Shown piece after piece: positions 11,101 to 25,200 of a DNA stretch of 64,000 nt. Both the position numbers and the translations under genes were made by a program. Origin of the DNA: Apricaphanius iberus (lineage: Eukaryota; Chordata; Actinopteri; Cyprinodontiformes; Aphaniidae); the NCBI GenBank assembly GCA_028564705.1, contig JAPXFQ010000364.1:3162001-3226000 (forward strand), given 5' to 3'. The notes beneath the pieces were generated by a model. That model saw only the letters and a list, made by a program, of their open reading frames with translations, was not told the DNA's origin and did not search any database. The stretch's first letter is position 1. Each line of letters begins with the position of its first letter.

Positions 11101-13083
11101 ATCACAACATAGGACTTCCAAAAAAAACTCAAAACAGGAGAACACTTACATTTTAAAGCACAGAGACAGTCATTATGTGGATTTTTTTTAATAATCTTTC
11201 AACTACTTCTATAGTTTCTGGTTTTATGCGTAATAGTCTTCTTTTATCAAAAATCTACAGTAATTTTATAGAATGTTGATGGATATAGGCTATTATGTGT
11301 GTCCCTTAAATGAGACAGAAGCAGTTTTTACACATCACATAGTTGCTTAAAGGCACAGTGTGTACTTTTCGGCCAGTAGGGGGCAAAGCATACCTAAATT
11401 ATCACAAGTATGCGGTATCTGTGTCTTCGAGTAGGAAACTCAAAAACGCTCAATTACCTGAGAATATCTGTTTTCAGCAACATGACGAGCACATCAGTCT
11501 GTCTTTCATTGCTTGAAACTAGCGAAGAGGTAAAAATGTTTTTATGGCAAAGCTTTTTTGCATTTTGAGGGGAAATCAATGTTTTAATAGCGGGCGTGTT
11601 CCGTGCGCTTTGTCCGTCCGGGCTCTTGTAGAAGTAAAGACGTCGTCTAATATGGCTTTCCCCTGAAAAGAGGACCCGTGCCTATGTATTTTAAAACCGA
11701 TTTTTAAAGTCATATTTTACACTATCGCCAATATTTTGCAATTAATGTGCTTTACGTAATTATTATTACATAATATTTTAATGGCTATTTTTAAAGATGT
11801 ACTGCAAAAACTACACACTGTCACTTTAATAAAAATGCATAAAGTTATATCATATTTGTATGCTTACCTAAATTGTCTTAAACTACAAAAATAAAGTGTT
11901 AATTTTTTCCATCCATCCATCCATCGTCATTGGCAGCGGGTTATGTTTTAATCGATTATGGTGGGATTGTGTAGCGATGCAGCATCGTTTGTGTATGCAT
12001 GGAGATGCATCGATTAAATTATTAGTTTCAACATCTCAACTGTAGATTATTATTTTAATTTGCTATGATTATAATTATGAGTGACATTTTAACTCGATCT
12101 GCTGTCAGTCGGCTTTAACAAATGCCTCCAGTGAAAATTCTCATAATTTCATGAATAAATGGATACTCTCACTGTGGACTTAAGGGACTGAAGCGCCTAG
12201 GAGACAAAAGTCTTCAGACAGCTCCCTGGACAATAATAAAAAAAAGGTCTGTCAGACAACTCCGAGGAGCTGGCAGCACACGTTGAAGGAATCCTTTGCA
12301 GAAGCAAAGCACAGAGGTAAATGTATTTGTTTGTATTCAAGTGTGTAGTAAATCAAAGTCTGACTGACAGAATTCAGGATTCCCAGGTCATCTCACCTGT
12401 CACAGATATTAAACTCATTATATAAGAATTTAGATCACCCTGAAAAATAAACTTTTTTTTAAACACGATGTACATATGTAAGTCTTGAGTGTAAACGTAT
12501 GTCCTTGTGTGATTAGCAGAGGGACCTTTTGTGAAGCCCTGCTTGTGATCTGGAAATGATGAGGTCATTATAAGATTTAAAGTGGCGTGGGAGAGGAAGG
12601 TGGAGGCTCAATCCTCCTCAGTTTGTTTAACTCTACACCCACAGAGGCTCCAACTCTTCCATTCATCTCTATTTTAATATTAACACTTGTTTTTATGTTT
12701 AACCTTTTAGTCCTAAAATAATTGTATCTATTTGAGTTTACAAAACCAATAAAAGCTTCTGTTGTTTGTTCTTTGAAGCCGAAACGTTTTTAGATATGAT
12801 TTCCAGAGTTTTTTTTCCCCCCTCGTCCTAATGGGATTAGTCTGATGATTTGTCAGGGCCTGAGAAAGTTCGTCTTTTGTTCCAGCTGTGTGTTGCATCA
12901 CTGCATGGACAAGGCTGTTTCCCAGCACAGCTGTGTCTCACTATTGTTCCACAAGCACGAGTTAACGTTTATCTCGGTTGGGAATGTGCATGTGGGTTTG
13001 TCAGTTTGGGTGGTGGTGCTGTTGTTTTTCTCCTGCACTATCTGACACGTTAACATGAATAACTGCTTTGTTTTTACCCGCAG
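8113..13083. other. TMOD3 intron 1
   Basis: About 5 kb first intron. Besides the TTAA-flanked MITE at 11351-11825 it holds a G homopolymer at about 9862-9874, a CCATCCATCCATCCAT microsatellite near 11909 and unremarkable AT-rich sequence. No coding exon seen. Confidence 0.5.
11351..11825. mobile_element. TTAA-flanked MITE (T2/Kolobok-like)
   Basis: 475-bp non-autonomous element with terminal inverted repeats AGGCACAGTGTGTACTTTT (left) and AGTGACAGTGTGTAGTTTT (right, reverse complement), 16 of 19 identical. It is flanked on both sides by TTAA (11347-11350 and 11826-11829). TTAA duplication fits piggyBac or Kolobok/T2 elements; the TTAAAGG start fits the T2 signature better. No coding capacity. 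Located in TMOD3 intron 1. Confidence 0.8.
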
Positions 13084-13283
13084 GTAGCCCCCCTCCTCCC
13101 TGATCTGGAGCAGAAAGACTGAGCAGGAAGAGTGTCGCCTTGCAAGCTATTGCCACCATGGCGCTGTCATTCAAGAAGGACCTTGACAAGTACAAAGATA
13201 TCGATGAGGATGAAATCCTTAACAAGCTGTCAGAGGAGGAGCTCAAACAGCTGGAGACGGTCCTCGAGGAGGTGGATCCAGAG
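13084..13283 (+). CDS. tmod3: TMOD3 exon 2 (first coding)
   Basis: Acceptor CCCGCAG at 13083; ATG at 13158; 42 codons; ends DPE in phase 0 at GAG|GTCAGG. A stronger-looking donor (CCCG|GTGAGG, 13294/13295) lies 11 bp downstream but would break the reading frame with exon 3. Encodes the first tropomyosin-binding helix. Confidence 0.88.
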
Positions 13284-16200
13284 GTCAGGGCCCGGTGAGG
13301 GCTGGGGGAGCTCTGCAGTGGGAAGAGAAATGTATTAAAATGACAGATTTAGGGAACTAAAACGCTTCTATTTTAACTGGATGTGGCTGCGACATGGTTA
13401 AGATATTTTAATTAGAAGGAAATCCTTTTCCAAATTATTGCCGCTTTCCTGTTGCTTCTCCTGGAATGCTTTGAACTTCACTCTTTCACTCAGAGCTGCA
13501 TTTTTTTCTTTGTAAGCTCGAGCATCTCAATCCGAAGCTTTCAGAATGGGAAAAATAAGTTTAATATCCAGAACTCTCCTCATTAAGTTACAAGAGTTAC
13601 CTAATAAGCTGTAGAAAATAATGATATGTGCCTACAACTGGTGGATGCTCACTTTTAAAGTATTTTCATGTGATGGGGGACAAACAGGAAGCTCTCTGCA
13701 ACCGTGCAGAAAGGCTCCTTTGTGTTGTGTTTCAGGGAACAAAGTAAAGTCATCTGCTGAGTAAAATAAATATTGTATTTGCTTAGAGACAAACTGGTTT
13801 GACAGACCTTTTCTAGCATTCATCTTTCTTCAGGTTTACATTCCTTTGCATTTACCTAATCCAAATGCATCCAGGTAAACTTGTTTAAATAAACAGTTAT
13901 TGGAAAATCAGATGTATTTTATGATGTCTGGTACTGTTGGGATGGAAATCCTTTTCGATTTATTTTTCTAACATTGTCTGGACGATAATAGCAGGATAAC
14001 GAAGCAATCGATACCCTTTTTGTAATAGTTTTTTCAATGATTCTCTCTTAATTGCATGAATAAAGTATTTATTAATAAAAATAAAACTTTAAAAACCTGG
14101 TCATGGCAATTGGCCTTAAAACTCTCCTTGTCTTCCCTCTACAGAACGCTCTTCTTCCAGCTGGTTTACGGCAGAAAGATCACACCAATAAGTCAGCTAC
14201 AGGACCGTTCAACAGGGATCAACTGCTCAAATACTTGGAGAAGGAAGCCATTGAGTACAAGGATAGAGACGATATTGTGCCCTTCACTGGGGAGAAAAAA
14301 GGTAGGTGTCAAGGTTCCTCTTAAAGGGTAATTCCGTGTTTTGTTTTTTTGACCTTATTTTCAGCTTATTTTAAGTTTTCTTATGGTGCGTTTAGACCAT
14401 AAGCTTTGTCAGCGTCAAGCAACGCTCAGAAAACGACTAGTTCAACACATATACACAGAAGATACATTTTTAAGCTGAAGCTTGCAAAGCTCGTAGGCGG
14501 GTCTTTCTCTGCTGGAGGTTTTAAACACTAGCGGATCGTGGTAGGCAGCGTCGACATTGGGCAACGTCACTACAGTGAGACGCTCTGATTGGTTGCAGTA
14601 CTGCGTCACTACGTACTAGCTGAACTTCTGCGTTGCTAAAATTATGCGCTTTGAAGCTTTAGATACAGGAACAACTTGAAAAATTGACGGAGACAACGCT
14701 CACAAAGCGCAGCAGAGACTGCGACGCTCCTCCAACGACCTCAACCGTAGACTTAACATGTAATCTTGACGCTGAAAAAGCCTGCGCTCTGAATGCACAA
14801 TTACTCACCCTCAGAAGTTTGGAGCCAGCCTGAGCCATTCAGCAGTATTTATATTCACGTCCTCCATCAGCTGACATCAGTAGAACAGAAGTGCTTGGGG
14901 CAGGACAAATTCCTCTTGTAATAAGGTTTAATCTGCCCAAAATGCAGTAATTTTACCATGTTTATATTCCCCTTGGGTTTACGAACGCCTCGCAAGTGCT
15001 TCTTGATTCTCTTCCAGACTGATTCGGATGTAATACACATTTATGGTTCAGCAGGACTGTTGGGGAAAAAAAAAGAAGAATTTTCCTTTCAGAGTGGATA
15101 TTCAACGCTAACCCATTAGCTGTGATCTGCTTCCGTACTTGTCCCTTTGTTTTGTTTGGATAAATGATGCCGTAAATGTGATAGAAATGAATAGAGGCAG
15201 CAGAGAAAAGGGGTTCTTTCAGGAAGATGGCGATTTGTTCTGCTTGTGTTCAGGAAAAAAGATCCATTCGCTTGAAGGGATTGCTGGTCTTTATTCACTA
15301 GCTTTTTGCTCACATTCTTGCTGCAAGTTCTCAGACTGCATGTCTGTGCTTTTCAGGAGTTTAAAGGTACAAATTTGTTAACTTTTACAGTAGCTACAGT
15401 AGCAAAATTACCCTGCTCGTGGTGTACCAAGCTCCAATCTTCAGCAGAATCCAAACCCTAGTTTTGGCTCATTTAGTAACATAAACTGGTCAAATTGTAT
15501 CTGGAAACATTCTAACTGGGCCATTGATGTAGTGCATTTATGATAAAGAGTTGCTGGAAGTTTATCTTAAGACACCTTTTTCTTCTCAAAAATTTGGTAA
15601 TGTTGCTTTTAATGGGCACACATTCATACATTGCTGTGTAGATTGGTAGGTTAATTGCCCTACCCAGGGGCACGGCGGAAGGCGGAAGCTGGAATTGAAC
15701 CTAAAACCTTCTGATTATAATCAAACTGCTCTACCCACCTTTCCTGGAAATCTGATCCTCCGTATTTTGTTAGCAGAGTTTCTGCCTCCATCCTGTCACC
15801 AGTGTCATCACCCCCTTTTCAACCTCAGCTTCAAATAACTATATTTCCCTGGAGCTAAATATTCAGGGTGGATCAGGAGAGCACACACAGCAGTAATTAC
15901 TGTTCTGCTGTAGGTTGCACGTATTATTAATGCTTGTCTGCTCCTATGCAGCATACAGCAATGTGCTGGAGGAAGGTTTTGTACTAAGTATGGTGAAGAT
16001 TTAATAATAATAATAATAATGCATCAAACTTATATAGCGCTTTTCTTGACACTCAAAGACTCTTTACAAGTTCCATTATTTATTCACTCTCACACACTGG
16101 TGGAAGCAAGCTACAATCGTAGACTGACAGAAGGCTGCCATATCGTGCCATCAGTGTTGGTGTATTGTCTTGCCCAAGGACACAACGACTGAGGCAGATG

Positions 16201-19200
16201 GATTTGGGGGCTCGGGGATTCGAACCAGCAACCCTCCGATTGCAAGGCAACCTCTGAAATTATCATCTTGAACTTGTGGTTTTATTACTGGTGCTCAGTA
16301 GATGTTTGTTAAAACTCATTCTCATGGTTCTGCCTTTTTTTGTTTGAGCAAAATCTGAGATGATAAAAAAAAATTGACTTAAAGCGTCTTAGCGTAGGGC
16401 TTGGCAATATGGCCAAATTTTTATATCCCAATATAGCTCAGTTTATATAACGATATCCTTCACGATATAGCAATTTTTCTGTTAATTTATTTCATGAATT
16501 GTAAAATTAGGAAATAGAAAATTTTACAACGTGGAAATGCAGTTTTAAATGATAGATGACTATAACACCACCCAGACTCATCATGTAGTGATCTCCTTCC
16601 ATTTGCGGGAGCTATGAATATCAGTGATTTTATAGGACAGCAGCTCAGCTCTACACTCTGCCTTTGAAGTAAACATATTATTTGGAAAGCATCCAAATTT
16701 TGCCGCAGTACCTGCTGTCACTCATTTTCTCAACTTTACAGCACATTTTGGTGATAGCATTTTTTTCTCTCTCCTCATGCACCCTTTTGTTTTAATTTTT
16801 TTCACTATCTGCATGTCTCCTATGTAGAAGAGGGGTGTTATGTCGTTATGTGTTCCCCCCTCAAGATGTGTTCACCCACACGCAAAGTAGCAGCTGCTCG
16901 TAAATGGTAAACATATGGATCACATTAGGTTTAGGCACTGGTTTCAAAATAGTAGGATTAGGAAAATGGTCAAGTTATGGTTATCGATGCCATTTGGATA
17001 TAAAAAGACAGACGCAGATCAGACCACAGTGGTTTGTAAAGTTAACCAGCTCGGGTCCGACTGACAGACTCCACCACAACACATTTATTTTATCAGCTGC
17101 TGAAGAACCACAAAAACGAATACAGAGAGAGTCAACGAGCAAAAGCAGCGTGGAGTCGTGACAAGCTCTTATAAACCCCAGATACAGATGCTGTAGCATA
17201 ATACTGATGTGTTCCTAGCAAACGACATGGCTTTTAGAGCCGGTGTCTTTCTGTCTGAGAGACGCCTTTTTTCTGTTCAAGCTGCATGTCGGGAGGGTAG
17301 GGCAGACACGCAGGGAGAACGACTATGGCTTGTCTGATAATCTTGTTTAGATCCCTGGTCTGAAACTTGTTGGTTACCATGTTCCTCCCTGTTCGTTAAT
17401 GTATTGCAGCATGCACAGGAATGCCATAAGGTGCATTACTACCGAAAACCCCTAACGGTGGCTTAATCGATAAGAGATTCATATAAAGCAATAGACATTT
17501 TCTATAGTACTGACAATATTTTTCGTAATATCGCCCAGCCCCATCTTAGTGGTTCAGATTTGTTCTCCAACCTTTTTTAATTTTGGTTGATTATATTTGC
17601 CGTGCTCTGTGGTACAGATTGGCAGCTGGACAATATCTATGAAGGCATGCCAGATATGAACCAAGTTCAAGTTAAAGATCCATTTTTTTCTCGTCTTAAT
17701 ACTGATTTCACTACAGTTAAAAGGATATTCCACCCCTAAGTAAAAATTCATTTCGTAACCAGTCCAGTAATTCCCCTGATCTGGCAGCTGTCTGTTAGCA
17801 TAAACCAGTGTAAGAGAATGGGATATGCTAGTATTTCCTATTCACTTAAATTGGTTTATGCTAAGCTAAAGAAAATGGACAGCTGCCAGATCAGGGGAAT
17901 TACAGGGCTGGTTACAAAATGCCTTTTTGGGGCATATGGCAACAGGCACATTTTTACTTAGGGGTGGAATATCCCTTTAAAGCCTCGGGAGAGTGATGCT
18001 GGGTGTTCATTTAGATTTAGCATATTGACATACACATAGTCATCTTCAAAAAATCAGTTTGGTAAAACTGCAAATGCAAAGAACTACTTGGACTATATTT
18101 TCTCAGTTAAAAGTACTCTACTCTCAATGTCCACACTGGTTGTATTCCTTTATTGGCTGACTTACTAAAGCTTATGGAGAGTTGTGGGGACAATGAAAAA
18201 GACAAATGAGGGTTAATCATAATGAATGTTGTTATTGTAATGTTGAGCATTCATAGTGTTAAATATTTTTTTGATCTTCTGCTTTTAAAAGGGTAATACA
18301 TTTTGCTCCTATTTTATTCACAACCACCTTATTATTGTCACATTAATCTGAGTCAATATCCTAGTATCATGTTTGTGTGAGAAACGTGTAATTCAAGGAG
18401 GCTTTTCTTAAATTGCAGCTGTGTCACCTAATACAGTGTGTAATTTCACACTGATACAAATATCACTTTCACACTGCAGCTCTTCTCGTCACTTTTCCTG
18501 GCATGTTAGGATAGCATGAAGAGTCACCTGTGTGTAAAATACTGAATGCTGCACCATTCACTTACTAATAAAAAAGTATTTCACATGACATGTGAAAAAG
18601 CTCTAGTTTCCAGTCATCTGTAACTCCATGTTTCGACAAGTCTAGATGGGCTTGATGTTCTTTCTCAGAAGCACCCATGCAAATTTAGGTTTCAGTCCGA
18701 TTTGAATTGGAATACAGGTTTAAATATTTGTTCTTTTTTTTTACTTTGCTTTTTAATCAAACAATGTTCAGCTGTGGACAATATCTTTACCAAAAATGCG
18801 TTAAATAAAGCAACCTTTAACGTAAAGAAATTAGATGCTGTTGCTATTGATGTCACAAGCCATCAGGATTTCAACCATTCCTGTTTTATCATCATTTAAT
18901 CCGCTTTATATTGCTTCAATATATATATTGCTTCCCAACAGGTTTCAACCAAGCGGTCTCTCATTGAGTAGAAATATACTCAATTCTTATCTGTTCCTGA
19001 ACACAAACAGTGGATGCCTCTTTTAAAAAATACCTGCATAACCAGATGGACTGCCGTAAAAACAACTTTTTCAAGATATACCGGCAGTATTCCTAAATGG
19101 TTCTGGTAATCATAAGCACTTTTTGGATACAATGTTTGTCATGATCATAGTTGAAAAAGGAGTAAATAATCACAGAAAATGATATTTTCATGTGAGACCT

Positions 19201-22200
19201 TGTGAGTTATAAAAACTCCCTCACTGCAGGGGAAACATGGAATTGACATCTTTCCTTGATTATAAACCACAGCGAGTTAGAAATGAAACTCTGTCCATCT
19301 CCGCATGTGTGCAATAACTTCCTATGACAACATGGAAAACTTGGATCACTGTTGGCTGATGGTTCTATAGATTCTCTCCCGCTTTTTACTTGCCCCCTGT
19401 AGATGTCAGTGGAAAAAAGCTTTGCTTAAATACCGCAGAAACCACTGCAGCTCTAATTACTTCATTTCAGTGAAGTGGGTCAATGCTTATTGTTTTTCCT
19501 TTTTAGTTGCTCAAGGCTTCTTTCGGGGTGTCTCTACTTTGTGCCTTATCAACTCATGCTGTGAACATTGAAGCTGAGAATCTACGGTATAAAAAAGTAT
19601 TGTTTGAATTTTTTTATTTTTAATTTTTAAGTTACAAATTGAAGAGCACATGAGCTAGTAAACACTGAGGAATGTGTGGCTTAGTTTAGGCTTTAATATT
19701 ACTCCAGCTATTTGGCTTTGTTAAAAGGAGTTAAAACATCAGTATGTTAGTCACAACAAAATTCAGGTAAACTTTCTTTGGTTCTGTATTTACAGCAACA
19801 TCCACAACTATCCTGTGGATGGAGCAAGTATGAATATCTTAGGATTTAACTGAGGTGGCCTCCCAAGCATATGAGATTAATCTCAAAATGCTGAACATGG
19901 TGATGGAGGAGACGGGGATCTGCTCTAGAGATGATTGTACATAGAAAGAAGCTTGACAAAATAAACAACATAATGAACTAGCCTCAACTTCTTGTAAATG
20001 AGATTGACTTACAACAACACAGTGTCTTAAACTTCTCGTTCACTGAGAAACTGTGTGATACTTGTTCTTTTTGAAATATGATCAACCTCTCTGATCTCCA
20101 TATGCATACTGCAGGTGAACATTTTCAGCAGCGCCCATGGCCTGCATTAGCCACAGACAGGAAATGGATGGAGAAAACAAAAAAGTCAGTCTCCTCTACG
20201 TCACAGAGAAAATTAGTATTCTTGGTCTTGCTTGTCTTGGCTTTTGACCGCCCACGCGAATGCTGTTTTGATTTGAGGTTATCTTTGCTTGTCGAAGATA
20301 ATTATTAGCAATTCGGTTAGTAAAGCTAACAGTTAGCAACTCCACAACATGGCAGATCACGTTGAGGCTTGTGTTTTTTGTGGACATAGACATCAGAATT
20401 GCATTATTCACCCAAGAAAGGAGGAGGAAAAAACACTTGGGAATTTGTCTTGTCCAATCGTAAACAATCCATTTGCTTATCATTAATATTACTGCGTTAG
20501 ACCTGTAATTGCGATGGTTTGGTGTTACCAGGTTGTTTTTACATCTTATGTCCTGTCTGGGTATCACTCTTACTGAAGGTTTCCCTGGGCCTTTGTATTG
20601 CATTTTAAGGTCGGTTATGTTGCTTTCTCATTCAGTCAACAATTGTATAATTTTCAGCAGATGGCAAATTCTTTAGTTGACAGTCTTTTGGACTGTGTCA
20701 ATTTTATCTCTCTGGGTTAAATTTTCCCACAAAGAGATTGGCTCTGAATGCTGCCTAATGACTGTATTTACTGTTTGCTGGTTTTCAGGAAGTGCCAGAG
20801 TTCAGGGGAACAGTTTAAACAATTTAAGTGACTTGAATGACTTGGACGGAAGAGAAAGAGGGTGGGCCTATTGTTGGTGGTTTTTATGTGAAGGGGGCAG
20901 ACATATTGAGACTGCAGAGAGCTCCCACTGCATGGTGTCTCTGCCAGCTCTAAGTGCCTGTTGCCTCAGCAGTGCAGTTTAGATTAGACTCAAGTTTTTG
21001 TTGCACGGCTTCTTTTGCACCATTGGTTTCTTCTCTCAAGGCAATACTACCAGAAAATCATGGCTGCATCCAGCTCAGTTTGTCTGACTTGCTATTTGTT
21101 GGCAGTCATTTGAAACAGAAAATTGAAGATTGAGAGATTTCCTATCATCAAACATTAATATTCTTTTCAGGAACATGTCAGTTAAAGATGTTTTGAATAT
21201 AAAAAGGAATAAATAAAATGTGTTTGCTCATGGTTTGTTCTATTGAGCTGGTATAATGAAACTTCACACTGCAAACAAGATTTCAGCATTCGTAGCAAAA
21301 TTATTTCTGATTAAATTAAACAACACATACACTGCCTAACCTGAGTGGCTGCCTCCTATTGATTAACGATCCTATGCAAGTTCCCCTTCTGACTGGCATT
21401 TCTGTGACCTTTCTCCATAGGTAAAGTATTTGTCCCGAAGCAGAAACCAAAAGAACTGTGCCGGGAAGAAGTCACAACCCTTGACCCAGAATTAGAAGAA
21501 GCCCTCTCTAGTGCCACAGATACAGAATTGTGTGATTTAGCAGGTAAGAATGTATGAAAACATTTGATAAACATCAACAAACTTCTGCATCAGTTCTGTT
21601 GCTCTTTCTGTGTCTCTGTTCTGTATCTCTGTTCTGTATTCTCCAAACCACACACGGTCTCGGCAGATGACCGCTTGTGCTGAGCCTGGTTCTGCCGGAG
21701 GTTTCTTCCTGTTAAAAGGGAGTTTTTCCTCTCCACTGTCGCTTCATGCTTGCTCAGTGTGAGGGATTGCTGATAATTACACGACGCAATCTTCTGTGGT
21801 TCTCTAATTTCTACATTAAACATTGTATTGTAATAACTCTTCTTGTAAAGTGCCTTGAGATTACATCTGTTGTGAAACGGCGCTATATAAATAAACTGAA
21901 TTGAATTGAACTTTCAATTGTTTAAGTATTTGCGCCCATTTAACTTTTGATTTGTAATGTATTTTAATAGGCTTTTATTTGAGAGACCAACTCATTAAAG
22001 GAAAGAATGATGCAGGTTTTTTATATTTTTTTATACAAATAAAAATCTGAAACCTTTGGCATACATAACTTTCCACATAAAATACTGTACCTTTTCATAA
22101 TTTCATGTTTAGTGGACAAACTGTGATATAAAAACCAAGGAACACACCAGAGGATTCAGTCGTGATATAAAGGTGTATCCCAAGGTTTCAGTATCTTGCT

Positions 22201-25200
22201 GAAAACCATTCAGTACATAATCTAGAAATGGAGCGCTGCACAGCTGCAAACAAAAAAAGTCATTGGCCATCCACCTAAACTGAAAGGTTAGGCAAGGAGA
22301 GCCATTATCAGAGAGGCCTGTAAGAGGCCATTTGTAATGCTGAAAGAGTCTGCAGAGATGGAATGCTCAGATGGGAGAATCTATTAACTTGGTGTTACAT
22401 TTAATAAATCTGACATGTTTGAAAGAGTTGCATGGGGGAAAATATGCTCTAAGCCATCAGAAGGTGGTTCTCAAACTCTGGTCCGTATGGGCTGGGGGTC
22501 CTGTACCTTTGAGAAGCTTTCAAGACCTAACAAACCTGAACCAGATTAGTTAGACTCTGCAGAGTCTGATTATATTTAGCTGGTATTTCTGGTTATTTCA
22601 AAAGCCTTGGGCGAAGGGTGAATCTAAAACATACTGGATAATGTGGGTTTGAGACTGCTGCCATAAGAGGCTCTGTTTGAAGCCATTTAGGGGACACAGC
22701 AAACATGGGACCAGAATATTTTTTTTGAATACATGCAAAACATGACTGTACATGAGGCAGAACACTAACGCTGCACATCATCCTGAAATCCTCATGTTCC
22801 ACCGTGAAACATGATGGTGGTGGTGTCTTCAGGCTGTCAGGATGCTTTCCAGCAGGGGTAAAACTAGAGTTGATGGGGAGGTGAAAGGAGCAAAGAAGAG
22901 GGTGATACTTAAAGACAACCCATTAGAGGCTGCATAAAATGTCAGACCAGCGCAGATGTTCGCCTTCCAGCAGGGAAACCTAACTAAACACACAACCCGA
23001 GCTGCAATGGGATGGTCCAAATCAAAGTATATTGTATATGTTAGAATGAGCCAGGCAATGGCAAGATTTGTGTTCAATGGACAATCTGTGGCAATTACTT
23101 GAAAATTACTTTTCTCAGGTTGATCTATTACACAAAATGGAAATGTGGAAAGCTAATAATCCCAAAACCTGGTAGCTTTAATCACAGCAATGGTCGGTCT
23201 GTAAAGTATTGACTTGGTAGGCTGAATACAAGAGCAGCCACAATAAAATAAACAAAACATTGTGTTACTTTCCTTACACTTTTGAATTATTAGCAAATAG
23301 ATATCATGTGTGAATATGAATGTGAATAATTTTGCAGGACACTGTAGGTCTCCACCACACATCAGTCTGACTCTTATGTATGAAAGAGAACATGGAGTTG
23401 TAGGAACATGCAGCCTACATATGTCTGATCATAGTCTTTCCTGGGATGGAAAAATACAAGCTGTATTTTTTTCCCCCTCAGCCTTTGCCTGGCACTTTCT
23501 CGTAAGAAAAAAAGCTGACTGAGAACATAACACCACCTGTATGCAATGCTATCCAGATTAGATCATTTTAGCTTCACACTGAACTTCAGAATTTATGCTT
23601 ACACGGTTATTTCGCACCAGTATTAAAATTATTTTTCTCCTTTTTTGCACAGCCATTCTGGGTGTCCACACACTGGTCACCAGTAATCAGACATATGATG
23701 GAACTGGAAGTAAAGAGGGATATAACAGTGAGTACAGCAAAGTTTTTCTCTTTCTCTTTAAAATGACCCCAGAAAGTCAATATTGTGACCTCCGACTTTG
23801 GGTCATCTCCAGATGTGGTCAAAGGCGAGAAGATGAACCCAGTGTTTGATGAGCCGCCCAACCCCACCAATGTAGAAGAAACACTCCAGAGGGTAAAAAA
23901 TAATGACAGCTCTTTAACAGAGGTCAACCTGAACAACATTAAGGTACGCAGACGTCCAAATGCATAGTTGGGTCATGTTGGTTAAACCTTCCAGCAACGC
24001 TAGAACTTTTCTTTCCCCAGAACGTTCCCATTCCCACGCTGAAAGACTTCGCCAAAGCAATGGAGAAGAACACACATGTCACAAAGTTCAGCCTGGCAGC
24101 AACACGGAGTAACGACCCAGTTGCTGTGGTGAGATGGAGTGGTTTGTGGGCTTTTAATGGTTCTGTTGACACATGGTAACTGCATATTTACGCCTTCTTC
24201 TTTTCTTTTTTTTTGGCTTTCCTTTACGTTGTCTTCTAGGCATTCAGTGACATGCTGCGAGAAAACAAGACGCTGCGAAGTTTGAACTTGGAGTCTAATT
24301 TCATCACTGGAGTAGGAGTGCAAGCTTTGGTTGATGCATTGCGAGATAATGAGACACTCACAGAGATCAAGATAGACAACCAGGTATGAAAAACAAAAAT
24401 AACTGTTTTTATAAACTGTTTCAAAATTACAAACTAGGATTTGTATTCTAGGTTTACGCATAGTGTGAAAAGGATGGAAATTGATTGAAGTATTTTCCAG
24501 CACTGTTTAAGTTTGGAAGGAGAAATTAGATTGTGCACAAATATTTGCATTTCCAGACTTCATAAACTCTACCATTACCTAAAAGTTATGCATGGATGGG
24601 GCAGATTATTAACTGTTCAGTTGCTTGTTAGCACAAGTATCAGCCAATTACATGGCAGTAACTCAATGCATCTAGGCTTTGTGAAGAGGACTTGCTGAAG
24701 TTTGTCTGTCAGATTTAGAGAGAATGGTCTGGAAAAGAGGATATATCCATTGGTGTGAAGTTTGAAAGAATATCTGCTACAGCAGCAGATCACTTCACCA
24801 GGTGTCACTCCTGTCACTTAAAACAAGGAAATCACAGGAAGCTGAAGGATTTAGTTTTACGTTTTCTGTTTCAATGTAGGGGCTGCATGGTTGGGCTCCA
24901 TATTTGATTATATGCTGTGATTTTATTTAATTTAATGGAAAGGTGACCTGTCCAGAGCCCTTCAGGTAACAGCAGGTATAGATGAAGGCTGGATAGATGC
25001 CATACCATACCACTTTATTTTTATATGAGCTATACAAGGGCCAACCAAAGTGCTTCACTAGGACAATTTTTAAAAAGTAAAGAAAAAAATCGAGGCAATA
25101 ATAAATAGAATAACGGAGAAAAATAAAATAATTAAGAAAGATTAAAAGCCAAGATGATGAAGGGAATTTTTATTTGTGCTGTGAGATTCTCTTGGTAGGG

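Noticed and set aside
13284..13296. Alternative donor CCCG|GTGAGG for TMOD3 exon 2
   Set aside because: Stronger by sequence, but it would add 11 nt and break the frame with exon 3.
16200..16260. tRNA-like GATTCGAACC box
   Set aside because: Only the B-box-like stretch is present inside a dispersed repeat; there is no A box, anticodon arm or cloverleaf.
20196..20603. 135-aa open frame in TMOD3 intron 3
   Set aside because: No recognisable motif, no splice context, AT-rich chance composition.
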